From assembly GCF_001613405.1 (NCBI RefSeq), contig NZ_BDCH01000044.1, positions 1-64,000 of the forward strand: a stretch of DNA of 64,000 bases. Reading direction: 5' to 3'. Made by a program: the position numbers and the translations under genes. Under the pieces are notes generated by a model, which was not told the DNA's origin, did no database searches, and worked only from the letters and a program-made list of their open reading frames with translations. This document shows positions 35,318-43,648 of this stretch, one piece after another. The stretch is from Nocardia crassostreae (GTDB lineage Bacteria > Actinomycetota > Actinomycetes > Mycobacteriales > Mycobacteriaceae). The stretch's first letter is position 1; each line of letters opens with the position of its first letter.

Positions 35318-36805
35318 GTGAGTCAGCAGGAACTGCAATTCATCGGCGGTGCGCGCCGGGCCGGATCGGGTGAGCCGCTGTCGATCACCGCGCCCGCCAC
35401 CGGCGCGGTCATCGCCACCGGCCATGGCGCGAGCTCCGCGGACGTCGCCGCGGCCGTGGCCGCGGCCAAGGCGGCCTTCCCGGAGTGGGCGGGCAAGACC
35501 CCGGGCGAGCGCTCGGACATCATGCACGCCTGGACCCGGGTACTGCACGAGCGCGCCGGGGAACTGGCCGCCGTCGAAAGCGTCAACGCGGGCAAGCCGA
35601 TTCGGCTCGCCCGGGAATTCGATGTGCCCGGCACCATCGACAACACCGCGTTCTTCGCGGGCGCGGCGCGCAATCTGGAGGGCAAGGCCGCGGCCGAGTA
35701 CTCCGGCGACCACACCTCCGCCATTCGCCGCGAACCGCTCGGCGTGATCGGCTCCATCTCGCCGTGGAACTATCCGCTGCAGATGGCGGCCTGGAAGATC
35801 CTGCCCGCCGTGGCGGCCGGAAACACCATTGTGCTCAAGCCTTCCGAGCTGACGCCGCTCACCTCGCTGCTGTTCGCCGAGGCGGCGACGGCGGCCGGTG
35901 TCCCTGCGGGCGTTGTCAATGTGCTCACCGGCGTCGGCCCGGTCGCGGGGCAGGCGCTGGTCGAGCATCCCGATATCGCCATGGTGTCGTTCACCGGGTC
36001 GACGGTGGTCGGGCGGCAGGTCGCCGCGACCGCCGCGGGTTCGGTCAAGCGGGTGCATTTGGAACTCGGCGGTAAGGCGCCGTTCGTCGTATTCGACGAT
36101 GCCGATCTCGAAGCCGCCGCCCGCGGCGCGGTCGCGGGCGCATTGATCAATGTGGGCCAGGATTGCACCGCCGCCACGCGCGCTTATGTGCAGCGGCCGC
36201 TGTTCGACGAATTCGTCTGGCGGGTCGCCGATCTCATGGATCGGGTGACGCTCGGACCGGTCGAAGATCCGGAAACCGATATGGGTCCGCTGATTACTCT
36301 GAAGCATCGCGACAAAGTGATCGGCATGGTCGATCGCGCCCGCGAAGCCGGTGCGAAAGTCATTCGCGGCGGCCGAATTCCGGAACACACCGATACGGGC
36401 GGCGCGTACTACGAGCCGACCCTGATTACCGGCGCGACCCAGGATTCGGAAATCGTGCAGCAGGAAGTCTTCGGCCCGGTGCTCGTGGTGCTTCCCTTCG
36501 ATACCGATGACGAGGCAATGGAACTCGCCAATGACACCGCCTACGGCCTCGCGGCCTCGGCCTGGTCCACCAATGTGTACCGCACCCAGCGCGCGAGCCG
36601 CGAGATCCGAGCGGGCTGCGTGTGGATCAACGACCATATTCCAATCATCAGCGAAATGCCGCACGGCGGCTACAAGGCCTCCGGTTTCGGAAAAGACATG
36701 TCCACCTACGCATTCGACGAGTACACCAATATCAAGCATGTCATGTCGGATATCACCGCCGCCGCGCACAAGTCGTGGCACGACGTGATCTTCCGGGCCG
36801 AGTAG
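35318..36805 (+). CDS. Aminobutyraldehyde/betaine-type aldehyde dehydrogenase
   Basis: A 495-residue NAD-dependent ALDH. Catalytic features are NVGQDCTAATRAYV with the nucleophile Cys, and HLELGGKAPFVVFDDADLE with the general-base Glu. The GQDCTA motif is characteristic of gamma-aminobutyraldehyde dehydrogenases (PatD/YdcW), which turn 4-aminobutanal from putrescine into GABA. ISPWNYPLQM binds NAD. The GTG at 35318 has AAGGAG five bases upstream. Its place between a transaminase and a polyamine ABC transporter matches the E. coli ydcSTUV-ydcW layout and supports putrescine catabolism. Confidence 0.88.
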   Translation: MSQQELQFIGGARRAGSGEPLSITAPATGAVIATGHGASSADVAAAVAAAKAAFPEWAGKTPGERSDIMHAWTRVLHERAGELAAVESVNAGKPIRLAREFDVPGTIDNTAFFAGAARNLEGKAAAEYSGDHTSAIRREPLGVIGSISPWNYPLQMAAWKILPAVAAGNTIVLKPSELTPLTSLLFAEAATAAGVPAGVVNVLTGVGPVAGQALVEHPDIAMVSFTGSTVVGRQVAATAAGSVKRVHLELGGKAPFVVFDDADLEAAARGAVAGALINVGQDCTAATRAYVQRPLFDEFVWRVADLMDRVTLGPVEDPETDMGPLITLKHRDKVIGMVDRAREAGAKVIRGGRIPEHTDTGGAYYEPTLITGATQDSEIVQQEVFGPVLVVLPFDTDDEAMELANDTAYGLAASAWSTNVYRTQRASREIRAGCVWINDHIPIISEMPHGGYKASGFGKDMSTYAFDEYTNIKHVMSDITAAAHKSWHDVIFRAE

Positions 36806-36853
36806 ACAACCGAATATCAGACCCGACGGGCGAACTGCCTCCGCCCGTCTCCG

Positions 36854-36904
36854 CCGTGAGGGCGGGGCGCCGAATCACTCTCCACTCGGCACCCGCCCTC
36901 ACGG
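36854..36904 (+). terminator. Strong terminator after the aldehyde dehydrogenase gene
   Basis: CCGTGAGGGCGGG (36854-36866) and CCCGCCCTCACGG (36892-36904) form a perfect 13-bp stem. The loop contains an inner pair GCCGA/TCGGC. It separates the catabolic operon from the transporter operon. Confidence 0.75.
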
Positions 36905-37065
36905 TCGTGCGTGTAGCGCAAAGACTACTCGACAACTGAATTCGTTGCGTAACAGGGATTTTTCAATGGAATCGCTTGCGCAGAAACCAGACTATGGGAA
37001 TATCTTCTCGACGCCGCAGCACCGCTGCGAACTCCGTTATCCCGTCTGGTGAAGGTGCCACCCTC

Positions 37066-38280
37066 ATGAACAAGTCCTCGGACTCCCTGCCACCCGCGCT
37101 GCGCGGCTTATTCGGCGCGCGACCCACCCGCCGCGGCCTGATCCGCGGTGGCGCGCTACTCGCGGCGGCGGGCACGCTCGCCGCCTGTGGCACCAAGGGT
37201 TCGTCCAATACCGGGGCGGGGGCCTGCACCGCGCCCGTCGACACCTCCGCACTGGAGAAGACCGTCAACTTCTCCAACTGGCCCGGCTATCTCGACGAGG
37301 ATCCCGGCAATGCCGAGATCCATCCCACCATGGCGGAATTCACCGCCAAGACCGGCATCAAGGTCGACTACGTCGCCGATGTGAACGACAACAACGAGTT
37401 CTGGGGCAAGGTCAGCGCACAGCTCGCGGCCCGCCAGAACATCGAGCGCGACATCATGGTGCTCTCGGACTCCACCACGGTGAAGGTGGTGCGGCAGGGC
37501 TTCACCCAGAAGTACGACCGCTCCAAGATGCCGAACTTCAGCAAGAATCTCGCGCCCATGCTGCGCAATACCGAGATCGATCCGGACAACGATCGCATGG
37601 TGCCGTGGCAGTCCGGGCTGGTCGGCATCGGCGTGAACACCAATGTCACCGGCGAGGTGCGCACCATCGACGAACTGCTCACCCGGCCGGATCTCAAGGG
37701 CAAGGTGGTCTGCCTGACCGAGATGCCCGACACCATGGGGCTGATGCTGCATTCGCTGGGCAAGAGCGCCGCCAAGTTCACCGACGACGACTTCGACAAT
37801 GCGCTGGCCAAACTCCAGAAGGCCGTGCAGTCCGGGCATATTCGCAAGTTCACCGGCAACGAGTACGTGCAGGATCTGGCCAAGGGCGATATCGCGGCCT
37901 GTATGGCGTGGTCCGGCGATGTCATCCAGCTGACCGCCAAGGACGAGAAGATCAAGTTCATCAGCCCGGACGAGGGCGCCATGCTCTACTCCGACGAGGC
38001 GCTCATTCCCATCACGTCCTCGCATGCCGAGAGCGTCATGAAACTCCTCGACTACTACTACGATCCGGCGGTCGCGGCGCGGCTGTCGGCCTTCGTCAAC
38101 TACGTGTGCCCGGTCGCCGGTGCGCAGGAGGAGATGGCGAAGTTCGATCCGGAGCTGGCCAAGAACGAGCTCATCTTCCCGAGCGCGGCGACCCAGAAGA
38201 AGCTCAAGGTCTTCATGCTGCTCGACGAGGCGAAGGACAAGGACTACCAGTCCAAGTTCCAGACCGTCACGGGAGCGTGA
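37066..38280 (+). CDS. Polyamine-type ABC transporter substrate-binding lipoprotein (PotD-like)
   Basis: A 404-residue extracellular binding protein. The N-terminus holds a Tat-like RPTRRGLIRGG, a hydrophobic stretch and the lipobox LAAC. The mature part begins VNFSNWPGYLDED, the PotD/PotF start (x-x-NWxxY), and continues TGIKVDYVADVNDNNEFWGKV and WQSGLVGIGVNTN, as in spermidine/putrescine binding proteins. Binding residues cannot be assigned surely. It is the first gene of a four-gene ABC operon; the next begins two bases after its stop. Confidence 0.87.
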   Translation: MNKSSDSLPPALRGLFGARPTRRGLIRGGALLAAAGTLAACGTKGSSNTGAGACTAPVDTSALEKTVNFSNWPGYLDEDPGNAEIHPTMAEFTAKTGIKVDYVADVNDNNEFWGKVSAQLAARQNIERDIMVLSDSTTVKVVRQGFTQKYDRSKMPNFSKNLAPMLRNTEIDPDNDRMVPWQSGLVGIGVNTNVTGEVRTIDELLTRPDLKGKVVCLTEMPDTMGLMLHSLGKSAAKFTDDDFDNALAKLQKAVQSGHIRKFTGNEYVQDLAKGDIAACMAWSGDVIQLTAKDEKIKFISPDEGAMLYSDEALIPITSSHAESVMKLLDYYYDPAVAARLSAFVNYVCPVAGAQEEMAKFDPELAKNELIFPSAATQKKLKVFMLLDEAKDKDYQSKFQTVTGA

Positions 38281-38282
38281 TA

Positions 38283-39368
38283 GTGACCGATCAGCACCTC
38301 CATATCGAGGGCGTGACGAAGAGTTTCGGCGATTTCACCGCGGTGTGCGAGCTCGAGCTGACCATCCCCGACGGGTCGTTCTTCGCCATTATCGGGGCCT
38401 CGGGCTGCGGGAAGACGACCACGCTGCGCATGATTGCCGGGCTCGAGGAGCCGACCACGGGGCGGATCACCCTGGGCGGCAAGGACATCACGCCCATGAA
38501 GCCGTACAAGCGGCCCATCAATACCGTCTTCCAGAACTATGCGCTGTTCCCGCACATGACCGTCGAGGACAATGTGGGATACGGGCTGCGGCGCAAGGGC
38601 ATCGGCAAGGCGCAGTCGCGCACCCAGGCCGCGCAGATGCTGAAACTGGTGCAGTTGGAGGGTTTCGGGTCGCGCAAGCCCGCCCAGCTCTCCGGCGGGC
38701 AGCAGCAGCGGGTGGCGCTCGCCCGCGCGCTGGTCAATCATCCCGAGGTGCTGCTGCTCGACGAGCCCTTGGGCGCACTAGATCTCAAGCTGCGGCGGCA
38801 GATGCAGCTCGAGCTCAAACGCTTGCAGACCGAGGTCGGCATCACCTTCGTGCACATCACCCACGATCAGGAAGAAGCCATGAGCATGGCCGATACCGTC
38901 GCGGTGATGAACGGCGGCTGCCTGGAGCAATCCGGTGCGCCACAGGAGATCTACGACTATCCGGCGACCGCGTTCGTGGCCAACTTCCTGGGCCAGACCA
39001 ATCTCGTCGAGGCCACCGTCACCGGCAGCGGGGATTGCGTGACCGTGGACGCGCACGGGCAGCGACTCGCCGTGCCGATCGAGCGCAGCCGGGTCACCAC
39101 CGGAGCGGCTCTGGTCGGCGTACGGCCCGAAAAGCTGCACATCGCAGCCGATCCCGAGGATGTGCCCGCCGCGCACACCAGTGTCACCGGCACCGTCACC
39201 GATGCCATCTTCCTGGGTGTGTCCACCCAGTATCTGGTGCAGGCGGAGTGGGGTCAGGAGCTGACCGCGCTGGTGCCCAATGCCGGTCCCGCGGGCATGA
39301 TCGCGCCTAACACGCAGGTGTCGGTGCACTGGCATCCCGATCACGCGTTCCTCCTGGGACGGTCGTGA
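38283..39368 (+). CDS. potA: Polyamine ABC transporter ATP-binding protein (PotA-like)
   Basis: A 361-residue cytoplasmic ATPase subunit. Walker A is GASGCGKTTT (about residues 38-47), the signature LSGGQQQRVALARAL, Walker B VLLLDEPLGALD, and a switch His in VHITHDQEEAMSMAD. The C-terminal TOBE region (about residue 280 on, VRPEKLHIA) regulates transport. The GTG at 38283 has GGGAG seven bases upstream. The stop overlaps the permease start (GTGATG). Confidence 0.9.
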   Translation: MTDQHLHIEGVTKSFGDFTAVCELELTIPDGSFFAIIGASGCGKTTTLRMIAGLEEPTTGRITLGGKDITPMKPYKRPINTVFQNYALFPHMTVEDNVGYGLRRKGIGKAQSRTQAAQMLKLVQLEGFGSRKPAQLSGGQQQRVALARALVNHPEVLLLDEPLGALDLKLRRQMQLELKRLQTEVGITFVHITHDQEEAMSMADTVAVMNGGCLEQSGAPQEIYDYPATAFVANFLGQTNLVEATVTGSGDCVTVDAHGQRLAVPIERSRVTTGAALVGVRPEKLHIAADPEDVPAAHTSVTGTVTDAIFLGVSTQYLVQAEWGQELTALVPNAGPAGMIAPNTQVSVHWHPDHAFLLGRS

Positions 39369-40261
39369 TGCCCGGCCTGTTACCCGCCGCCACCGCCGAG
39401 GTCGCCGCGCCGCGCGTGAAACGCGGTCTCACACCGTATCTGCTGCTCGCGCCCGGCACGCTGTTCCTGCTGGTGTTCTTCGCGGTGCCGACCGTGCAGC
39501 TGCTGGCGGCCAGCATGTACGACCGCACCGGATCCATCGAATCCGGTTACGCGCAGACCTTCTCGATCGACAACTTCGCCTTCGCCTGGGACGCCTATCA
39601 CCCGCAGATCCTGCGGTCACTGGGGTATTCGCTGATCTACACGGTGCTGTGCCTGCTGCTGGGCTATCCGCTCGCCTACGCCATCGCGTTGAAGGGCGGG
39701 CGGTGGAAGAACCTCATGCTGCTGGCGGTCATCGCGCCGTTCTTCACCAGCTTCCTGGTGCGGACCTTCGCCTGGAAGGCGATTCTCGCCGATACCGGTG
39801 AAGTGGTGGGGTTCCTCAAGGCGATCCATCTGCTCGACGCCGACGGGCGGCTGCTCGCGACGCCCATCGCGGTGATCGCGGGGCTGGTCTACAACTTCCT
39901 GCCGTTCATGGTGCTGCCGCTCTACGCGAGTCTGGAGAAGCTGGATCCACGGCTGCTGGAGGCCTCGGCCGATCTGGCGCACGGACCGGTGCGGACGTTC
40001 TGGCGGGTGACGCTGCCGCTGTCCATGCCGGGCGTGGTGGCGGGGACGCTGCTGACCTTCGTGCCCGCCATGGGTGATTACGTCAATGCGCAGCTGCTGG
40101 GCAATACGAATACCACCATGATCGGCAATGTCATTCAGTCGCGATTGCTGGTGGTGAAGGACATTCCGGTGGGCTCGGCGCTGTCGGTCATGCTGATGAT
40201 CTCGATTCTCGTGCTGGTCGTGCTGTACCTGCGCAAGACCGATACCGATGAGGTGGTGTGA
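39368..40261 (+). CDS. Polyamine ABC transporter permease (PotB-like)
   Basis: A 297-residue inner-membrane permease with about six segments. The EAA loop is EASADLAHGPVRTFWRVTLPLSMPG, which contacts the ATPase. An early segment TPYLLLAPGTLFLLVFFAVPTV opens the protein. GTG 39365 or ATG 39368 may start it, both overlapping the end of the ATPase gene. It is followed directly by its partner permease. Confidence 0.86.
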   Translation: MPGLLPAATAEVAAPRVKRGLTPYLLLAPGTLFLLVFFAVPTVQLLAASMYDRTGSIESGYAQTFSIDNFAFAWDAYHPQILRSLGYSLIYTVLCLLLGYPLAYAIALKGGRWKNLMLLAVIAPFFTSFLVRTFAWKAILADTGEVVGFLKAIHLLDADGRLLATPIAVIAGLVYNFLPFMVLPLYASLEKLDPRLLEASADLAHGPVRTFWRVTLPLSMPGVVAGTLLTFVPAMGDYVNAQLLGNTNTTMIGNVIQSRLLVVKDIPVGSALSVMLMISILVLVVLYLRKTDTDEVV

Positions 40262-41146
40262 ATGGCCCAACTCTCGGGACTCTCAGGGGCTTCGCCCCTG
40301 AAACCCCAAACGCCCCGCACCCGCCGGGTCATGCAATGGCTGCGCGCGAATTCGGTGCTGCTGCTCGGGTTTCTGATCCTCGGCTATCTGCTCGCGCCGA
40401 TCGCGGTGGTACTGCTGCTGTCGTTCAATCAACCCGAGAGCCGCAATACCACCTATGTCCTCGATTTCGACGACTTCCACTTCACGCTGAACAACTGGAC
40501 CGATATGTTCGGCCCGGCCGGATTGCGTGACGCATTGATCATGAGCTTGATCATCGCCACGCTCGCGGCGCTGGCGGCGACCGTATTGGGTACCGGAATC
40601 GCGTTCGCGCTGGCGCGTTATCGGTTCCGCGCGCGGTCCACGGTGCAGGCGATCATCTTCCTGCCGATGGCCACTCCCGAGATCGTCATGGGCTCATCGC
40701 TGTTGACACTCTTCATCGGATTGGGCATTCCGCTCGGGTTTTGGGCTATTCTCATCGCACACGTCATGTTCTGCTTATCGTTCGTCGTAGTCACCGTGAA
40801 GGCGCGATTGGCCGGGCTCGACCCGAGGCTGCAGAAGGCGGCCATGGATCTCTACGCGACGCCGTTCCAGGCGTTCCGATCCGTGGTGCTGCCCCTCGTC
40901 TGGCCGGGCATCCTGGCAGGCGCCCTGTTGGCGTTCTCGCTGTCCTTCGACGACTTCGTGGTCACGAACTTCACCGCGGGCACCGAACAGACCTTCCCCA
41001 TGTACGTCTGGGGCATCAATCTGCGCGGTATTCCGCCGCAGGTCAATGCGGTCGCCAGTGCCACCTTCCTGATTTCGCTGGTCTTCGTCATCGCCGGGCA
41101 GCTGCGCATGCGCCGCCGCTCCGACGATCGCGCCGCCACCAGCTGA
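40262..41146 (+). CDS. Polyamine ABC transporter permease (PotC-like)
   Basis: A 294-residue permease partner. The membrane part starts SVLLLGFLILGYLLAPIAVV; the EAA loop reads KAAMDLYATPFQAFRSVVLPLVWPG. The first 20 residues (GLSGASPLKPQTPRT) are not typical and are encoded by a perfect GC hairpin (40284-40300). The ATG follows the previous stop at once, with GAGGTGG at good spacing, so translation does seem to start here. A second possible start is at M24. Confidence 0.85.
   Translation: MAQLSGLSGASPLKPQTPRTRRVMQWLRANSVLLLGFLILGYLLAPIAVVLLLSFNQPESRNTTYVLDFDDFHFTLNNWTDMFGPAGLRDALIMSLIIATLAALAATVLGTGIAFALARYRFRARSTVQAIIFLPMATPEIVMGSSLLTLFIGLGIPLGFWAILIAHVMFCLSFVVVTVKARLAGLDPRLQKAAMDLYATPFQAFRSVVLPLVWPGILAGALLAFSLSFDDFVVTNFTAGTEQTFPMYVWGINLRGIPPQVNAVASATFLISLVFVIAGQLRMRRRSDDRAATS
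40284..40300 (+). repeat. GC hairpin inside the start of the PotC-like gene
   Basis: CAGGGGCTTCGCCCCTG is a perfect palindrome (seven paired bases, TTC loop), followed by AAACCCC. It lies 22 bases inside the coding sequence. It could be an inserted palindromic unit or an mRNA control hairpin. Confidence 0.55.
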
Positions 41147-41152
41147 CCCCGC

Positions 41153-41206
41153 CGAAAGCCGCCGGTCGATCCTCCCTGTTCCGGGAGTGATCACCGGCGG
41201 CTTTCG
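41153..41206 (+). terminator. Terminator after the ABC transporter operon
   Basis: CGAAAGCCGCCGGT (41153-41166) and ACCGGCGGCTTTCG (41193-41206) form a perfect 14-bp stem. It begins six bases after the PotC-like stop. Confidence 0.8.
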
Positions 41207-41303
41207 TGCACCCGGGAGATGAAAACACCCCCATAGACCAACGCACACCGTTGTTGGGCCGGGCGGCCGGACCGCCTGGCAAGAGAGAAGGAGTTGATCG
41301 GCC

Positions 41304-42719
41304 ATGCAGGCCAAAGCGAGCAAACTGTGGGCGTCGGCACTGTCAGAGGCAGCGCCGACGCCGTACTGGACCGACCGGCCGGACCGGCCATCCCCCACGG
41401 AACCCCTCACCACCGCCACCGACGCCGATCTGGCCGTCATCGGCGGCGGCTACAGCGGGCTCTGGACGGCATTGATCGCCAAGGAAAGAAACCCGGGCAC
41501 CGATGTGGTGCTCGTCGAATCCGCCATGTGCGGGCATGCGGCCTCCGGGCGCAATGGCGGATTCTGCGCCGCCAGCCTCACCCACGGACTCGGCAATGGC
41601 ATGGAGCGCTTCCCCGACGAGATCGACGATCTCGAACGCCTGGGACAGGAGAACCTCGACGCCATCGAGGACGCCATTCGCCGCTACGGCATCGACTGCG
41701 ATTTCGAGCGCACCGGCGAATTGGAGGTCGCCACCGAACCGCATCAGCTCGAATGGTTGCGGGAGAGCCATGATGCGGCGGTCTCGCTCGGTTACCGCAG
41801 TGAATTGCTCAGTGCGGCGCAGGTACAGGATCTGGTGCACTCGCCGACCTATCTCGGCGGCTGGTGGGACCGCGACGGCGTCGCCATGCTCGACCCGGCC
41901 CGACTCGCATGGGGTCTGCGCCGCGCCTGCCTGGAGCTGGGCGTGCGGATCTACGAAGGCACGCCGGTGCAGCGCATTTCGAAGTCGAACGGCAGGCTGA
42001 CCCTGCACACGCCGCACGGCGAAGTGCGGGCGCCGCGAGTCGCCCTGTGCACCAGCGCCTTCCAGGGGCCGCTCGCCATGGTGTCGCGGCATGTGGTGCC
42101 GGTCTACGACTATGCGCTCATGACCGAGCCGCTGACCGAGGAGCAGCTGGAATCCATCGGCTGGGGCCGCCACCGCATGGGATTGGGCGATGCCTCCTAC
42201 CAGTTCCACTACTACCGCCTGACCAGTGACAATCGCATCCTGTTCGGCGGTTACGACGCGATCTACCACTTCGGCGGCAAAATCGCCCCCGACCTGGAGT
42301 ACAACGAGGAAACCTTCGAAAGACTCTCCGAACACTTCTTCCAGACCTTCCCGCAATTGGACGGTCTGCGCTTCACCCACCGCTGGGGCGGCATCATCGA
42401 CACCTGCGGACGGTTCTGCGCCTTCTTCGGGTCCGCCTACAAGGGCAGACTGGTGTACGCCGCGGGCTATACGGGGCTCGGCGTCGGCGCGACCCGCTTC
42501 GGCGCGGAGGTCATGCTGGACAAGCTGTACGGGCTCGATACCGAGCGCACCCGGCTGCGCATGGTGCGTTCCCGGCCGCTGCCCATGCCGCCGGAGCCGT
42601 TCCGCTCGGTCGGCATCAATCTCACCCGATGGTCGCTCGCGCGGGCCGATGCACACCAGGGGCGACGCAATCTGTGGCTGAAGGCCATGGACGCCACCGG
42701 ATTGGGGTTCGACAGCTGA
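41304..42719 (+). CDS. FAD-dependent amine oxidase of the DAO family (PuuB-like)
   Basis: A 471-residue flavoprotein. The FAD loop is LAVIGGGYSGLWTALIAKE (GxGxxG, about residues 46-51), then VLVESAMCGHAASGRNGGFC, where SGRNGG is a hallmark of gamma-glutamylputrescine oxidoreductase. The C-terminal GRLVYAAGYTGLGVGATRFGAEVMLDKL closes the FAD site. It would oxidise putrescine or gamma-glutamylputrescine to an aminoaldehyde, H2O2 and ammonia. It is downstream of the polyamine transporter, but no glutamyl-ligase is present here, so free amine is also possible. Substrate is inference. Confidence 0.83.
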   Translation: MQAKASKLWASALSEAAPTPYWTDRPDRPSPTEPLTTATDADLAVIGGGYSGLWTALIAKERNPGTDVVLVESAMCGHAASGRNGGFCAASLTHGLGNGMERFPDEIDDLERLGQENLDAIEDAIRRYGIDCDFERTGELEVATEPHQLEWLRESHDAAVSLGYRSELLSAAQVQDLVHSPTYLGGWWDRDGVAMLDPARLAWGLRRACLELGVRIYEGTPVQRISKSNGRLTLHTPHGEVRAPRVALCTSAFQGPLAMVSRHVVPVYDYALMTEPLTEEQLESIGWGRHRMGLGDASYQFHYYRLTSDNRILFGGYDAIYHFGGKIAPDLEYNEETFERLSEHFFQTFPQLDGLRFTHRWGGIIDTCGRFCAFFGSAYKGRLVYAAGYTGLGVGATRFGAEVMLDKLYGLDTERTRLRMVRSRPLPMPPEPFRSVGINLTRWSLARADAHQGRRNLWLKAMDATGLGFDS

Positions 42720-42723
42720 GTGA

Positions 42724-42765
42724 GACGGCCCGGCTCCCTGCCGCTTTCGCGGGGGCCGGGCCGTC
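42724..42765. terminator. Terminator between oxidase and TetR genes
   Basis: GACGGCCCGGC (42724-42734) pairs with GCCGGGCCGTC (42755-42765), an 11-bp perfect stem between two convergent genes. Confidence 0.75.
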
Positions 42766-42811
42766 CGGGCTCAGGAATGCGGGATGTCTCGCAATTGTCT
42801 CAAAAATAGTC

Positions 42812-43558
42812 TCATTCGGCCGAGGCCGTGAGATGGCGGTACACGGTCGCGCGCGAGACGCCCAGTTCGGCGGCGATTCTGTCGACGGTGTAGTCGCCGG
42901 AATCGCGCATGCGGCGCGCGGATTCGACCATGGCCGCGGACATCGCGTTCGGGCGACCGCGGCCCGACGGGCGCGCGGGGGTCTCTCGCGGCTGGTCCCG
43001 CGTGGCGGTGTCGGCGCGTAATCGAGTCCAGCCCAGCAGGAGTGCGGCGCCGTCGAGAATGGCCGCGCGCAGCTGCGCGATGGGCTGGTCGGCGTAGATC
43101 ATGACGGGATCGCTCAGCGCCGCGAATATCTGGGCGGCTCGCACCTGCGCGGCGAGGTCCGGGTCCGGTCCGGCGATCAATTCCTGTGCGCCCAGGCCGA
43201 TATCGCGCATGCGCGCGAAGGTCGCCGGGTTGGTGGCCAGGATGTGGCCGTGCATCTGCATCCGCATCAACTTCCGGTGCGCGAGCCAGACGTCGACCAA
43301 GCCCTCGATCACCGCCCAGCATCTCGCCTCCGCGTCCGGGGCCTGCCGCGCGGATTCCACCACCGTCTCGGAACCGGCCAGCAGCGGTTCGACCAGCGCG
43401 GAGACGATATCGCTCTTGCTCGGGAAGTGGTAGAGCACGGCGGTTTTCGTCAGCCGCACCCCTTCCGCGATCTCGCGCACGGAGACGGAGTGGTAGCCGC
43501 GCTCGGCGAACAAGTCGAGCGCGGTCCGCAGTATTCGGCTGCGCGGATCATCGGTCAC
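42812..43558 (-). CDS. TetR regulator with an additional C-terminal resolvase-type HTH
   Basis: A 248-residue regulator. The N-terminal TetR HTH reads ILRTALDLFAERGYHSVSVREIAEGV then LTKTAVLYHFPSKSDIVSAL. The central all-helical part is the ligand domain. Unusually, the last 55 residues (SGRGRPNAMSAAMVESARRM, then DYTVDRIAAELGVSRATVYRHL) form a second HTH like that of Hin-type recombinases. It therefore has two DNA-binding units, and could grip two sites. It is divergent from a flavin monooxygenase; two near-identical palindromes lie between. Confidence 0.82.
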   Translation of the reverse strand: MTDDPRSRILRTALDLFAERGYHSVSVREIAEGVRLTKTAVLYHFPSKSDIVSALVEPLLAGSETVVESARQAPDAEARCWAVIEGLVDVWLAHRKLMRMQMHGHILATNPATFARMRDIGLGAQELIAGPDPDLAAQVRAAQIFAALSDPVMIYADQPIAQLRAAILDGAALLLGWTRLRADTATRDQPRETPARPSGRGRPNAMSAAMVESARRMRDSGDYTVDRIAAELGVSRATVYRHLTASAE

Positions 43559-43579
43559 GAGGTGAATCCTAACCGTTGA

Positions 43580-43625
43580 CTGACCGGCGGTCAGTTCCGT
43601 ACCGTCGCTACTGACCGTTGGTCAG
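43580..43625 (+). promoter_or_regulatory. Two TetR-type operator palindromes
   Basis: CTGACCGGCGGTCAG (43580-43594) and CTGACCGTTGGTCAG (43611-43625) share CTGACC/GGTCAG arms and are 31 bases apart (three helical turns). They lie between the TetR gene (start 43558) and the monooxygenase (start 43649). The regulator probably represses both genes. Confidence 0.8.
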
Positions 43626-43648
43626 CATTTTTGAGACGGGGTGTCATT

